DNA of 64,000 bases, taken from the NCBI RefSeq assembly GCF_029937755.1, contig NZ_JAPYPG010000003.1, positions 310,001 through 374,000 on the forward strand. The letters are read 5' to 3'. This stretch comes from Henriciella sp. GTDB taxonomy: Bacteria; Pseudomonadota; Alphaproteobacteria; Caulobacterales; Hyphomonadaceae. A model generated the notes under the pieces. The model was given only the letters and a program-made list of their open reading frames with translations, was not told where the DNA came from and ran no database searches. The translations under genes and the position numbers were made by a program. This document shows positions 54,576 through 63,045 of the stretch, one piece after another; positions within the stretch are counted from its first letter, which is position 1, and each line of letters opens with the position of its first letter.

Positions 54576-56107
54576 TTCACGCCTCCGATGAACAGGGCGG
54601 CGGCGGCATCATCGGCGAGGCCGGAAACAAAGCTGCCACTGATGCCGACCCAGATATTGGCGAGCGCCAGCACCCAGAGCGGGAGGAGCAGGAGCAGCGG
54701 GGCTTCCTTGTGGCGCTTCTGCGGATTGTTGGGCGGCCGGAAGAACACCGCCTCCAGGATCCGGCCCATATAGATCACGGCCAGGACCGAGGAGAACACC
54801 ACGATCATCGCCGCCCACCACCAGCCGCTATCCAGCAGCGCCGAAACAAGCGCGAACTTAGACTGGAAGCCTGCCGTCAGCGGCACGCCGATCAGCGAGA
54901 GCGCGGCAATGGCGAAAGCCGTCATCGTCCACGGCGCACTGCGGCCAAGGCCGGTAAAGTCGTGGATACGGGTGCCCTGATAGGTCAGGACGACACCGGC
55001 CACAGCCATGAACAGCGCGCCTTTCATCAGGGCGTGGTTCACCAGGTGGAACATGCCCGCGGACACACCGGCGGCCGTGCCAAGCGAGATGCCGAGCAGC
55101 ATGTAGCCGACCTGCGCCACCGAGGAATAGGCCAGCGTGCGACGCACATCGGTCTGGAAGATCGCCTGGAAGGAACAGGCCAGCATCGCCGCAATGCCCA
55201 TTGGCGCGAGGATCATGGCGAGGCTTGCACCCTCGAAGATGTATTCCAGCGAGAAGACAGAGAAGAGGAAGCGCACCAGCGCATAGATCGCGACCTTGGT
55301 CGCGGTCGCCGCGAGGAAGGCGGTGACGAAGCTCGGGCTGTAGGAATAGGCGTTCGGCAGCCACTGGTGCAGCGGGAACATCGCCGCCTTCAGGCCGAGG
55401 CCGACAAGGATGAAGGCAAAACCGACCTGAACCGCCCGATTGCCGCCAACATCCTGAAGCTGCAGCGAGAGGTCGGCCATGTTGAGCGTGCCCGTCGAGG
55501 CATAGAGGAAGCCGACACCGACGACATAGAAGCTCGCGCCGATCGTGCCCATGAGGAGGTAGTTGATCGCCGCAGGCAGCGCCCGGCGATCACGCCCGGA
55601 GCCGAGCGCGACCAGCACATAGGTCGCAATCGAGGAGAGTTCGAGGAAGACGAAGAGGTTGAACGCGTCGCCCGTCGAGGTGACGCCGAGCAGGCCCATG
55701 AAGCAAACGAGGAAAGCGCCGAAGAACATGGCGCGCTTCTGTTCGTTGATCTCCGCCTGGACGGTCGGCCAGCCGAAGATACTCGTCAGGAAGGCAATCG
55801 CGCTGACCAGCATCAGAACCAGCACGTTCAGCGCATCGATGCGGAATTCGATCCCGTGCGGCGGGGCCCAGCCACCCATGGCGTAGGAGATGATGGCCCC
55901 GCCCTCGACTGAGCGGACCTGCGCCAGCAGGACAAGCGACAGCAGCAGGCAGAGCCCGGTCACGACGACCGTCATAAGCCAGGCCGTACGCCCCTGCCCC
56001 GGCAGGAACACGCAAAGCGGTGCCGCCATCAGCGGCAGAATAATCATCAAGGCCGGGGCATGCGCTTCGGCCCATGCCGGCACCATCTGCAGGATCCACT
56101 CCATCAT
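54572..56107 (-). CDS. mrpD: Mrp-type Na+/H+ antiporter subunit D
   Basis: A 511-residue membrane protein, the most MrpD-like of the three paralogues. Glu156 in LFVFLELSSIATYVLVALGS and Lys240 in GLGLKAAMFPLHQWLPNAY are present, as is the YSYSPSFVTAFLAATATKVA segment. It would form one of the proton pathways in a cation/proton antiporter of the inner membrane. It overlaps mrpC by 4 bases. Confidence 0.9.
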   Translation of the reverse strand: MMEWILQMVPAWAEAHAPALMIILPLMAAPLCVFLPGQGRTAWLMTVVVTGLCLLLSLVLLAQVRSVEGGAIISYAMGGWAPPHGIEFRIDALNVLVLMLVSAIAFLTSIFGWPTVQAEINEQKRAMFFGAFLVCFMGLLGVTSTGDAFNLFVFLELSSIATYVLVALGSGRDRRALPAAINYLLMGTIGASFYVVGVGFLYASTGTLNMADLSLQLQDVGGNRAVQVGFAFILVGLGLKAAMFPLHQWLPNAYSYSPSFVTAFLAATATKVAIYALVRFLFSVFSLEYIFEGASLAMILAPMGIAAMLACSFQAIFQTDVRRTLAYSSVAQVGYMLLGISLGTAAGVSAGMFHLVNHALMKGALFMAVAGVVLTYQGTRIHDFTGLGRSAPWTMTAFAIAALSLIGVPLTAGFQSKFALVSALLDSGWWWAAMIVVFSSVLAVIYMGRILEAVFFRPPNNPQKRHKEAPLLLLLPLWVLALANIWVGISGSFVSGLADDAAAALFIGGVK

Positions 56108-56643
56108 GCCGGGTTCGCCTCGCCAGGATGATCTTCAGCATATTCAGCGAGCGCGACGTCGAGGTCCATCTCGCGGATCTCGTCGCTCTCGATCGTGCCA
56201 TAGGCCTCGCGGATGCGGACCACGATGGCGAGCCCGACCGCCAGGGTCGCCACGCCGACCACAATTGCTGTCAGCATCAGGACGTGCGGCAACGGGTTGG
56301 AATAGACATGTTCCATGCCGTGGCTGGCTGCGCCATGGGCAGCATCGACGGCATTCTGCGCAGCATCCGGGGCAGCATGGGTCGCGTCGGCGGCGTGGCT
56401 TGCCGCGGCTTCCTCGCCATGCCCGCCGCCATGGGATTTCGCATCCTTGCCGTAGAGGATCGGCGCGGTGCCGCCATCGATACGGCTGAGCGAGATGTAG
56501 AACAGGATGATCGAGGTCTGGAAGATCGACAGGCCGACCAGCCGCTTGATCAGATTGGTTGCGGCAAACAGCGTGTAGAGGCCGATCATCATCAGGCCGA
56601 TGATCGCCCAGTAATTGCCGCGCTCGAGAATGAATTCCAGCAT
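56104..56643 (-). CDS. mrpC: Mrp-type antiporter subunit C (NuoK-like) with His-rich insert
   Basis: A 179-residue three-helix protein related to NuoK. The core YWAIIGLMMIGLYTLFAATN and SIFQTSIILFYISLSRIDGG match MrpC, usually about 115 residues long. The extra length is a His- and Ala-rich segment at about residues 68-112 with seven His, placed between helices 2 and 3. The segment could bind metal or simply be a flexible loop. The stop of mrpB directly precedes its ATG with no gap. Confidence 0.85.
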   Translation of the reverse strand: MLEFILERGNYWAIIGLMMIGLYTLFAATNLIKRLVGLSIFQTSIILFYISLSRIDGGTAPILYGKDAKSHGGGHGEEAAASHAADATHAAPDAAQNAVDAAHGAASHGMEHVYSNPLPHVLMLTAIVVGVATLAVGLAIVVRIREAYGTIESDEIREMDLDVALAEYAEDHPGEANPA

Positions 56644-57102
56644 CTACCAGTCCTCATCCTTGATTTCGGTGACCCGGCCCGCAAAGGCGTAGAAGATCGA
56701 CAGCATCGAGCCGGCCACCGCCAGCAGGACGCCAAGCTCGATCAACAGGATGCCATAGTGCTGGCCGTCATGCCCGCCGGGCGGCTCGTTGAAGAGCGCA
56801 TCATAGTCGAGATAATTCCCGCCCATCAGCAGCGCCCAGACACCAACGCCGCCATAGAGCAGGAAGCCGATGGCCGCGAGCGAGCGGGTAAACACCGGCG
56901 GCACGGCCCTCATCGCCGGCGTGATGCCGAAAATCAGCGAGTAGAGGATCACCGCCACGGCAAGGATGACACCGGCCTGGAAGCCGCCGCCGGGGCTATA
57001 GTCGCCATGGAACTGCACATAGAAGGCAAACAGCGCGATAATCGGGATCAGCGGCTTGGCGACAACGCGCAGGATGACGTGGTGGTCGGTCTTCTGGCTC
57101 AT
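56644..57102 (-). CDS. mrpB: Mrp-type antiporter subunit B (MnhB domain)
   Basis: A 152-residue membrane protein with the MnhB signature (FYVQFHGDYSPGGGFQAGVI), four hydrophobic segments and no soluble domain. It overlaps the MrpA C-terminal-like gene by 4 bases. It is a required subunit in characterised Mrp complexes. Confidence 0.88.
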   Translation of the reverse strand: MSQKTDHHVILRVVAKPLIPIIALFAFYVQFHGDYSPGGGFQAGVILAVAVILYSLIFGITPAMRAVPPVFTRSLAAIGFLLYGGVGVWALLMGGNYLDYDALFNEPPGGHDGQHYGILLIELGVLLAVAGSMLSIFYAFAGRVTEIKDEDW

Positions 57103-57701
57103 CCGTCCCGGCCTCCCTTCTTGCGCCCGATGGTCGCCGAGAGCGAGCGTTCACCGAAGCCGAGCAGCAGGATCACCGCCAGCGCAGCGGAGAAGACCAC
57201 GCCGACCTCGCCCAGCGTATCGAACCCCCGATAGGAGGCGAGAACCGCCGTGACGATGTTCGGGACACCGATCTCCTGCGGCGTGCGCTCGATATAGTCG
57301 GTGCCGACATAGGTGTTGGCCGGGCTGTCCGGATCCCCGAAGGCCGGCAGGTCGATGGTCGCATAGACCAGCATGCACCCCGTCGCGATGACGACGAAGA
57401 GCGGAATGATGGTGCTCTTGCCCTTCTCGGGCTTGGCCGTGCGCGAGGTCAGCAGCATTGCGCCGAGCAGCAGCGCGGTCGAGATCCCCGCGCCCACAGC
57501 CGCCTCGGTAAACGCCACGTCGACGGCATCGAGCGCGACAAACCAGGTCGCCGAGATCAGCGAGTAGATGCCCGACAGCATCACGATGGCAAACAGGCTG
57601 CGCATGCGCGCAATCGCGATCGCCGAGACGAACAGCAGGCCGAGCAGGACGACGTTGATCAGCGCAATGGCGAGATTGGCGCCTTCATATCCGGTCATCA
57701 C
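57099..57701 (-). CDS. MrpA C-terminal-like subunit (MbhD and MbhE domains)
   Basis: A 200-residue membrane protein corresponding to the end of MrpA. The MbhD/DUF4040 part contains IVMLSGIYSLISATWFVALD and VDVAFTEAAVGAGISTALLL, and the second part (TPQEIGVPNIVTAVLASYRG followed by FDTLGEVGVVFSAALAVILL) matches MbhE. The large NuoL-like N-terminal domain of typical MrpA is absent. This split form resembles the separate MbhD/MbhE genes of membrane-bound hydrogenases. It overlaps mrpG and mrpB by 4 bases. Confidence 0.83.
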   Translation of the reverse strand: MMTGYEGANLAIALINVVLLGLLFVSAIAIARMRSLFAIVMLSGIYSLISATWFVALDAVDVAFTEAAVGAGISTALLLGAMLLTSRTAKPEKGKSTIIPLFVVIATGCMLVYATIDLPAFGDPDSPANTYVGTDYIERTPQEIGVPNIVTAVLASYRGFDTLGEVGVVFSAALAVILLLGFGERSLSATIGRKKGGRDG

Positions 57702-58069
57702 GCGCCTCCTTCATCGTCAGCACCCGCGCCGTCACGCTGGCGGCCGATGACGGGCTGGAGGCCGGCGGTATGCGCGGCATTGGCCAGCGCGTGCGAACCG
57801 GTCGGCCCGGTCAGGAACAGGAACAGCCAGATGGCGGCAAGCTTGAACACGATCAGCCAGGTCGGCGCGAGAAGCGCCATACCGACAAGCGTCAGCGTGG
57901 CCGCACCCGTATCGGTGATACTGGCGGCATGCAGGCGGGTGTAGAAATCGGGAAAGCGCAGCACGCCGACCGTACCGATGATGGCAAGCCCCGCCCCGAC
58001 AAGGCAGAGGAAAGCGCCAAGCACCGGCTTCACCGCCATGATCACGTCCATGACCTCAGGCATCGTCAC
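57698..58069 (-). CDS. mrpG: Mrp-type antiporter subunit G
   Basis: A 123-residue membrane protein with the MnhG signature (GLAIIGTVGVLRFPDFYTRL, then AASITDTGAATLTLVGMALL). Three transmembrane helices. Overlaps mrpF by 14 bases and the MrpA C-terminal-like gene by 4 bases. Confidence 0.9.
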   Translation of the reverse strand: MTMPEVMDVIMAVKPVLGAFLCLVGAGLAIIGTVGVLRFPDFYTRLHAASITDTGAATLTLVGMALLAPTWLIVFKLAAIWLFLFLTGPTGSHALANAAHTAGLQPVIGRQRDGAGADDEGGA

Positions 58070-58370
58070 CTCCCGACTGGGAGCGGCGCTGCGGCATGGT
58101 GCGGCGCATCAGCGGCACCTGGAAGGAGCGGTAACGGAAGAATTTCAGGATCGCGATCGTCGAAACGAAGTTGATCAGGGCGTAGAGCACCGAAATATCA
58201 AGAAAATCCGGGCGCCCGAGCACAAAGCCGAGAACCCCGATAAACAGCACGATCTTTGTGCCGAGCGAGTTCATCGCCAGCACGCGATCATACAGCGTCG
58301 GCCCGCTCAGCGCGCGAATCAGCATGAGGCCGATGGCAACGATCAGTCCGATGGCAGCCGCTCCGATCAT
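58056..58370 (-). CDS. mrpF: Mrp-type antiporter subunit F
   Basis: A 104-residue membrane protein with the MrpF/MnhF signature: RALSGPTLYDRVLAMNSLGT, three helices, and a basic C-terminus. The same region is homologous to a cholate efflux component in some bacteria, but here the neighbours make the antiporter role clear. It overlaps mrpE by 4 bases. Confidence 0.9.
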   Translation of the reverse strand: MIGAAAIGLIVAIGLMLIRALSGPTLYDRVLAMNSLGTKIVLFIGVLGFVLGRPDFLDISVLYALINFVSTIAILKFFRYRSFQVPLMRRTMPQRRSQSGGDDA

Positions 58371-58870
58371 GCGGTCACTTCCCCCTTGGAGGATTTGCGC
58401 CCATCGGCAGCGCGTGCGGACCGTTCATCCATCTCGGCGAAGGAATCAGGCGTTGCCTCTTCCTCGAACAGGGCGTGGACGAGCAGCTTGTCGCCTTCCA
58501 CCTCGACCGTCACCGTGCCCGGCGTCAGCGTGATGGAATTGGCGAAGATCGTCTTGGCGAAGTCGCTTTCACAGCGCGTCTTCACCTTCACCAGCGCCGG
58601 ATTGATATCGAGATCGGCGCGCACGCATGCCTTGATGACCGGCCAGTTCGCTTTGAAGATCTCGACCAGCAGCCAGGCCCAGTAGGCAAAGAGCTGCGGC
58701 GTACGCGCATATGGAACGCCTTCACGGTCGACCGTTTCGAGGCGGGCGGCCAGGAGGATGGAAATGGCAATGGAGATAACTGACAGCGTCAGGAGCAGCG
58801 GCTCGTAGATGCCCGACAGGCCGAGCCAGAGCGCCCCCAAGACGACGATCAGCCCCAGTAAATAGCCCAC
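58367..58870 (-). CDS. mrpE: Mrp-type antiporter subunit E
   Basis: A 167-residue protein with the MnhE fold: two N-terminal transmembrane segments and a cytoplasmic domain with LFAYWAWLLVEIFKANWPVI, SDFAKTIFANSITLTPGTVT and a C-terminal polar tail. It is the first gene of the ten-gene antiporter operon; the promoter must lie in the 133-base gap before it, which includes an AT-rich TTACGTAA palindrome. Confidence 0.88.
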   Translation of the reverse strand: MGYLLGLIVVLGALWLGLSGIYEPLLLTLSVISIAISILLAARLETVDREGVPYARTPQLFAYWAWLLVEIFKANWPVIKACVRADLDINPALVKVKTRCESDFAKTIFANSITLTPGTVTVEVEGDKLLVHALFEEEATPDSFAEMDERSARAADGRKSSKGEVTA

Positions 58871-59003
58871 GCGAACCCGCTCCGAAATTACGTAAATTCC
58901 CTTACCCGTCGCTGTTACTTGCTCACATCAGGTTTGACCAGACCCGAGCGGCTGTAGGGGGCCATTTTGACGCGGGAGCTGCTTTTGCCCAGCCGACAAC
59001 CGC

Positions 59004-60203
59004 CTAGTTGCCGAAAACGAGGCGCGCCGTGCGCTGGGAGGCGGAGTATTCCGCCTGCCCGGGGGCAAGCTCGTCCTCGCTGGCGCGCGCGGCCTGGCTT
59101 GGCGAATAGGATGATGACAGGGACCAGTTCCAGTAGCGAAGCGTCGTCTGGGCCTTGGCCACGGCGAGCAACTCATAGGTCTCTTTCATATATTCGAACT
59201 GGGGATGCGGCTCACCGGAGGACAACTCCATCGGACGGCGCAACGCCTTCCAGAGCAGTGTCAGGTATGGCCGCTTCAGGCCCGTCGCCTTGCACAGAAC
59301 GGCGAGCCCTTCCCCGCCTGAATCAGACAGAATTTTCGCAATCGTCACAGGCTTCACACCGGCAAGAAAGCCGATCTCCTGAGCCAGTTCTGGGCCCAGC
59401 CCCTCCTCGGAGGCCACTTCGACAGCATGTTCGAGACTGTCATACGGGCTCTTGTCGATCGCCTGGCGGTTGCGCTGGCGCCGCTCGATCAGCTGAAGCG
59501 TCTTGCGGGCAACCGGGTCGCCCCACTTTTCAGCAGCCGCCACGGCAAACACATCTGAACACAAATCAACGAGTTCGAGCCGGTCGGCCGCCTGACGCTG
59601 CAGGATGGTGCGGCGTGTGGGCCCATCCGACCACCAGAACATGGCCATGGCCTGGCTCGGTATGAGTTCGAGACGCTTGATCAGAAGATTGGTGAGACCC
59701 TCCACGCTGCGCGAATGCTTCACCAGCAAGTCCATGCCTGACTCGGGGATTTCAGCACCCTTGTTATTCAACAGCGCCTTGAGCACAGCCGGTTCCTCGC
59801 GCTTGCAAAGACGCTCGGCGACACAGGGCAGGATGCGCTTGCGCCGCGCAATCAGCAGGCGGTGATCGATCGTCGTGTTCTCGATGAATTCGCAAAGGTC
59901 GGCGGAATCGTAGACATCATTGTCTTCCAGAACATGGCGGGCGACCGACAGGTCGCACTGGGCGAGATAACGCATCAGGCGGCGGGGGGCCTCTTTCGTG
60001 ATGCTGAGTCGCTGGGCACAGAAAATCCGCTCGTCATCTTCGGCGTGAAACAGCATGTCGAGCAGGATATCGCTCGCCATGGAGCGATCCTGCGGCGCGG
60101 CAGCCGTTGCCGGAAGCGCGACGAAGTCGATCAGCCGCCGGAGCAGCAGCCTGCGCGCGCGGCCACTTTTCGGAGCGTCATTGAAGTCTGCAATGTCTGC
60201 CAT
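59004..60203 (-). CDS. DUF2336 domain protein
   Basis: A 399-residue soluble, mostly helical protein with HEAT-like repeats (SVARHVLEDNDVYDSADLCE, then VLKALLNNKGAEIPESGM). DUF2336 (PF10098) is typical of alphaproteobacteria and has no established biochemical role. The start ATG at 60203 (MADIADFND) is preferred over an upstream in-frame start. It lies upstream of the mrp operon on the same strand, but the 133-base gap suggests separate transcription. Confidence 0.8.
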   Translation of the reverse strand: MADIADFNDAPKSGRARRLLLRRLIDFVALPATAAAPQDRSMASDILLDMLFHAEDDERIFCAQRLSITKEAPRRLMRYLAQCDLSVARHVLEDNDVYDSADLCEFIENTTIDHRLLIARRKRILPCVAERLCKREEPAVLKALLNNKGAEIPESGMDLLVKHSRSVEGLTNLLIKRLELIPSQAMAMFWWSDGPTRRTILQRQAADRLELVDLCSDVFAVAAAEKWGDPVARKTLQLIERRQRNRQAIDKSPYDSLEHAVEVASEEGLGPELAQEIGFLAGVKPVTIAKILSDSGGEGLAVLCKATGLKRPYLTLLWKALRRPMELSSGEPHPQFEYMKETYELLAVAKAQTTLRYWNWSLSSSYSPSQAARASEDELAPGQAEYSASQRTARLVFGN

Positions 60204-60287
60204 CGTGTAAGCCGGGTCAGTTTGCTGAACCCTCAAACTCGCAAACAGGTGTTAACAAGCGGTATGGCTGCAAGGCGGCCCAGCCTT

Positions 60288-60752
60288 TTACCGGAAGGGA
60301 TTTCGCCGTTTTCCCGGATGCGCGAAGATCAGCAACATGGAAGACGCCAGCATGGCGATGGAGAGCGCAAACAGTCGCCCGCCATCTGTTTCGCTGGCAC
60401 CGACCGAGACCGGCACATCGCGCCCGAGGATATCGGGCGACAGGTGGGCCATGACCGCGCCTGCGAGCAGCAGGAAAGCGAGCACCGCACCGAATCGGCG
60501 GCTGTATGGGATGAGAAGCAACAGGCAGATCAACAGTTCGATGATTGCGACCGCCACCCGGCCTGCCGGCTCCAGCCAGTAAAGACCGGTCTTGTCCGCC
60601 ATGGTCTGGAAGACGATATTCTCCCCCGGCCGGTCGAACAGCTTCACCATGCCTTCGGGCGGATTGGGCAGCGGATGCACCGTGGCCTGCAGGAACATGA
60701 AAATCAGGAAAAGGGCGAGCAGCCAGCTCACCAGATGGCGCAATCCACGCAT
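60288..60752 (-). CDS. DoxX-like four-helix membrane protein
   Basis: A 154-residue membrane protein with four hydrophobic segments: LVSWLLALFLIFMFLQATVH, then VAVAIIELLICLLLLIPYSR, AVLAFLLLAGAVMAHLS and LFALSIAMLASSMLLIF. The spacing with a conserved Pro/Gly loop after helix 1 fits the DoxX superfamily, whose members are linked to redox and quinone functions. Exact role unknown. Downstream is the DUF2336 gene. Confidence 0.6.
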   Translation of the reverse strand: MRGLRHLVSWLLALFLIFMFLQATVHPLPNPPEGMVKLFDRPGENIVFQTMADKTGLYWLEPAGRVAVAIIELLICLLLLIPYSRRFGAVLAFLLLAGAVMAHLSPDILGRDVPVSVGASETDGGRLFALSIAMLASSMLLIFAHPGKRRNPFR

Positions 60753-60934
60753 GCCGGTTCGTCCCTCTCACCGCAACACAGGCTTGCGAGGATAGTCGCC
60801 GGCCCCGCAGAACACAATGACACGTTAATCACAGTGTCCGGCGAAGTTTCCCTCGCGCAACAGCACTGCCTTTTTGCTTTTCACCTGCAGCCCCGCCTAT
60901 ACAGTGCCCCGTTTGTGGTGTGAGAGCGTTCGGC

Positions 60935-62392
60935 ATGACGGATGAAAGTCGCGGCCAGCGGAATGACGAAGACGAGGATGTGGACCTCGAAGGTCTTGAA
61001 GAAGACCGCACAGTCCAGATCAAGTCACCCGTCAGCGGTATAGACAGCGCGACCGGTGCCGGCATTTCGCTGGACTTCACCGCCCGCTCGCTGTTTGCGC
61101 GGCGGACCAAGCGCAAGGTCAAATCCGAACTGCCTGCCTATCTGATGATCCAGTGCAGCTGGTACATGGCTTTCGGCCTGCAGATGGTGCTCTTCCCTTA
61201 CCTCATCACCAACCGGCTGGGCCTCGACGGCACAGAGCTCGGCCTGGCCAATATGGCACTGTCGGGCCCGTCGGTGATCTTCCTGCTGCTGGGCGGCGTC
61301 GTGGCCGAACGGGCCCGCAGCAAGCCCTTGCTGATGATCCTTCACTTATGCGCGGCCCTGCCTGCGGCGGGCCTCGCCTTCGTCCTGGCGACCGGCAATC
61401 TCATTTACGGCTACATGATCATCTACGGCCTCGCCATCGGCACGGTCGGGGCCTTCATGATGCCCGCGCGCGACTCGGTCCTGAACGAAGTGGTCGACCG
61501 GCGGGCCCGCATCGGCTCCGGCGTGACCCTGCAACAGGGCGTCGCCTTTGCGACCATTGCGCAGTTTGCCGCCCAGATCGCCGGCCTCATCGTCGGCGGG
61601 TATGCCGACAAAATGACCCGTATGCCCGATTGGCTCGGTGGATTCTCCATCGGACCGATCCCCAGCTGGGAACTGCTGACTTTCCAGGCCATCATCCTTG
61701 GCCTCGGCACCGGATTTGCGATCTTCCTCGCGCGTGGCCGGGGCGTGCGGACCGGCCGCTCAGGCATCGGCGCGGCGTTCGGCGATATCCATGAAGGCTT
61801 TCAGGTGGTGATGGCCAATGCGAGGCTCTGGGCGATGACGGCTTTGATGTTCGGCGTCGGCATCTTCGTGATCGGCTCCTTCCTGGTCGTCCTGCCCATC
61901 ATCAACCGGGACATTTACGGCCTCGCCTCGGACGGCATCCGCGACATGTTCGTGACCTTCTGGCTCGGCGCCTTCGTTTCATCTGTCACGCTCTCGATCT
62001 TCCACAACATCAAGCGGCCGGGACGCCTGCTTCTGACTGCGCAACTCCTCGGCTCGCTGGCCATCCTGATCATGCTGGCCAAGCCGCCGCACTACGTCTT
62101 TCTGCTGATCGTATTTGCATGGGGGCTGGCGGCCGGTGTTTCCATCGCGATGAGCCGCTCCATCGTTCAGGACGCCGCCCCGAAGAACCAGCTCGCCCGC
62201 GTGCTGTCGATCTACCAGCTCGGCTTCATGGCCGGGGCCCCGTTCGGCGCGGCCATCATGGGCTGGCTGGTCGACTTCTTCCCCGACCAGCCACAACGGG
62301 TTGCCGTGGTCCCGGCGCTGGGCATGACGATGCTCATTGTCTGGATGGTGATCCGCACGCCGATCTGGAACATGAAAAGCGATCACGTGTAG
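60935..62392 (+). CDS. Major facilitator superfamily transporter
   Basis: A 485-residue transporter with a long acidic N-terminal tail of about 50 residues before helix 1 (MIQCSWYMAFGLQMVLFPYL). Twelve hydrophobic segments follow, with GGVVAERARSKPLLMILHL as the loop 2-3 motif and ALMFGVGIFVIGSFLVVLP as helix 7. The ATG at 60935 is preferred; GTG at 60920 would add five residues. The substrate is unknown. It is divergent from the DoxX-like gene. Confidence 0.85.
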   Translation: MTDESRGQRNDEDEDVDLEGLEEDRTVQIKSPVSGIDSATGAGISLDFTARSLFARRTKRKVKSELPAYLMIQCSWYMAFGLQMVLFPYLITNRLGLDGTELGLANMALSGPSVIFLLLGGVVAERARSKPLLMILHLCAALPAAGLAFVLATGNLIYGYMIIYGLAIGTVGAFMMPARDSVLNEVVDRRARIGSGVTLQQGVAFATIAQFAAQIAGLIVGGYADKMTRMPDWLGGFSIGPIPSWELLTFQAIILGLGTGFAIFLARGRGVRTGRSGIGAAFGDIHEGFQVVMANARLWAMTALMFGVGIFVIGSFLVVLPIINRDIYGLASDGIRDMFVTFWLGAFVSSVTLSIFHNIKRPGRLLLTAQLLGSLAILIMLAKPPHYVFLLIVFAWGLAAGVSIAMSRSIVQDAAPKNQLARVLSIYQLGFMAGAPFGAAIMGWLVDFFPDQPQRVAVVPALGMTMLIVWMVIRTPIWNMKSDHV

Positions 62393-62448
62393 CGCTGAGC
62401 GCGCTCATCGTCTGGTTGCTCCCCGGGATGCGCCGCCAGATCGCCCCC

Positions 62449-62856
62449 TCAACCGGGCAGGCCGTCGATCCTTTCGAGGGAGGCGAGATCGTTGTCCCAA
62501 TGCGCGCGACTGGAAAAGCAAATATGCGCGTTAGGCCCTATGCCGGTCGGGCTATTAAGGGACCCTGCTGGTACGACAAGCACACCATCGTTCGCTTGGG
62601 AAAATGGCAGCGCGGAACCGCAGTCCGTGCAAAAGCACTTCATGTGTTGTGTCCCGGAAAGCCGGAATTCCTTGATATTTTCCCTGCCTGACAACCAGGT
62701 AATTTTCGCCGTGGACGAAAACAGGTTCGCCGAATGGGCTGAACCGCTATCCTTGCGGCAACGCCCGCAATGACAAAGGAAGAAGCTCTCAAACTCTCCC
62801 GATATGCGGAACCTCACAGCACCACAAAGGCACTGTCCCGTCGCCAGATTGTCCAT
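62449..62856 (-). CDS. GFA family protein (glutathione-dependent formaldehyde-activating type)
   Basis: A 135-residue zinc-binding protein. Zinc ligands follow the GFA pattern: CLCGAVRF, FLCHCGRCRKDSGSAHSANL and CFCTDCGSALPF. The ATG at 62856 is chosen over an upstream start because GGGG lies 6 bases ahead. Base composition is lower in GC than the neighbours, a mild hint of acquisition. It is a single gene facing the MFS gene. Confidence 0.85.
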   Translation of the reverse strand: MDNLATGQCLCGAVRFRISGEFESFFLCHCGRCRKDSGSAHSANLFSSTAKITWLSGRENIKEFRLSGTQHMKCFCTDCGSALPFSQANDGVLVVPAGSLNSPTGIGPNAHICFSSRAHWDNDLASLERIDGLPG

Positions 62857-62991
62857 CGAAAGCCCCTGCTTCTTCTCGTGGATCATAGGGAATTATTTTA
62901 TTCGTCGGAGCGACGGAAACGCCCATCTCGTGCGTCTGAAGGGACAGGAGCCGGTGCTTTCCTCCCCTAGACGCCCGAGCCGGCCTCCTGC

Positions 62992-63027
62992 GGACGGGCA
63001 GCCAGACATACCCCTGGCTGCCCGTCC
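62992..63027. other. Strong 14-bp hairpin downstream of the crotonase gene
   Basis: GGACGGGCAGCCAG pairs with CTGGCTGCCCGTCC around an eight-base loop, 19 bases past the crotonase stop. No T-run follows on the minus strand, so it may act as a pause or RNA-stabilising hairpin rather than a classical terminator. Confidence 0.5.
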
Positions 63028-63045
63028 CAATCTTTGAGGCGAGCC

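Noticed and set aside
54710-55912. 400-residue plus-strand frame, and similar long frames opposite the mrp operon
   Set aside because: All lie antisense to conserved membrane subunits and are rich in Arg, Gln, His and Asp, the mirror of hydrophobic codons.
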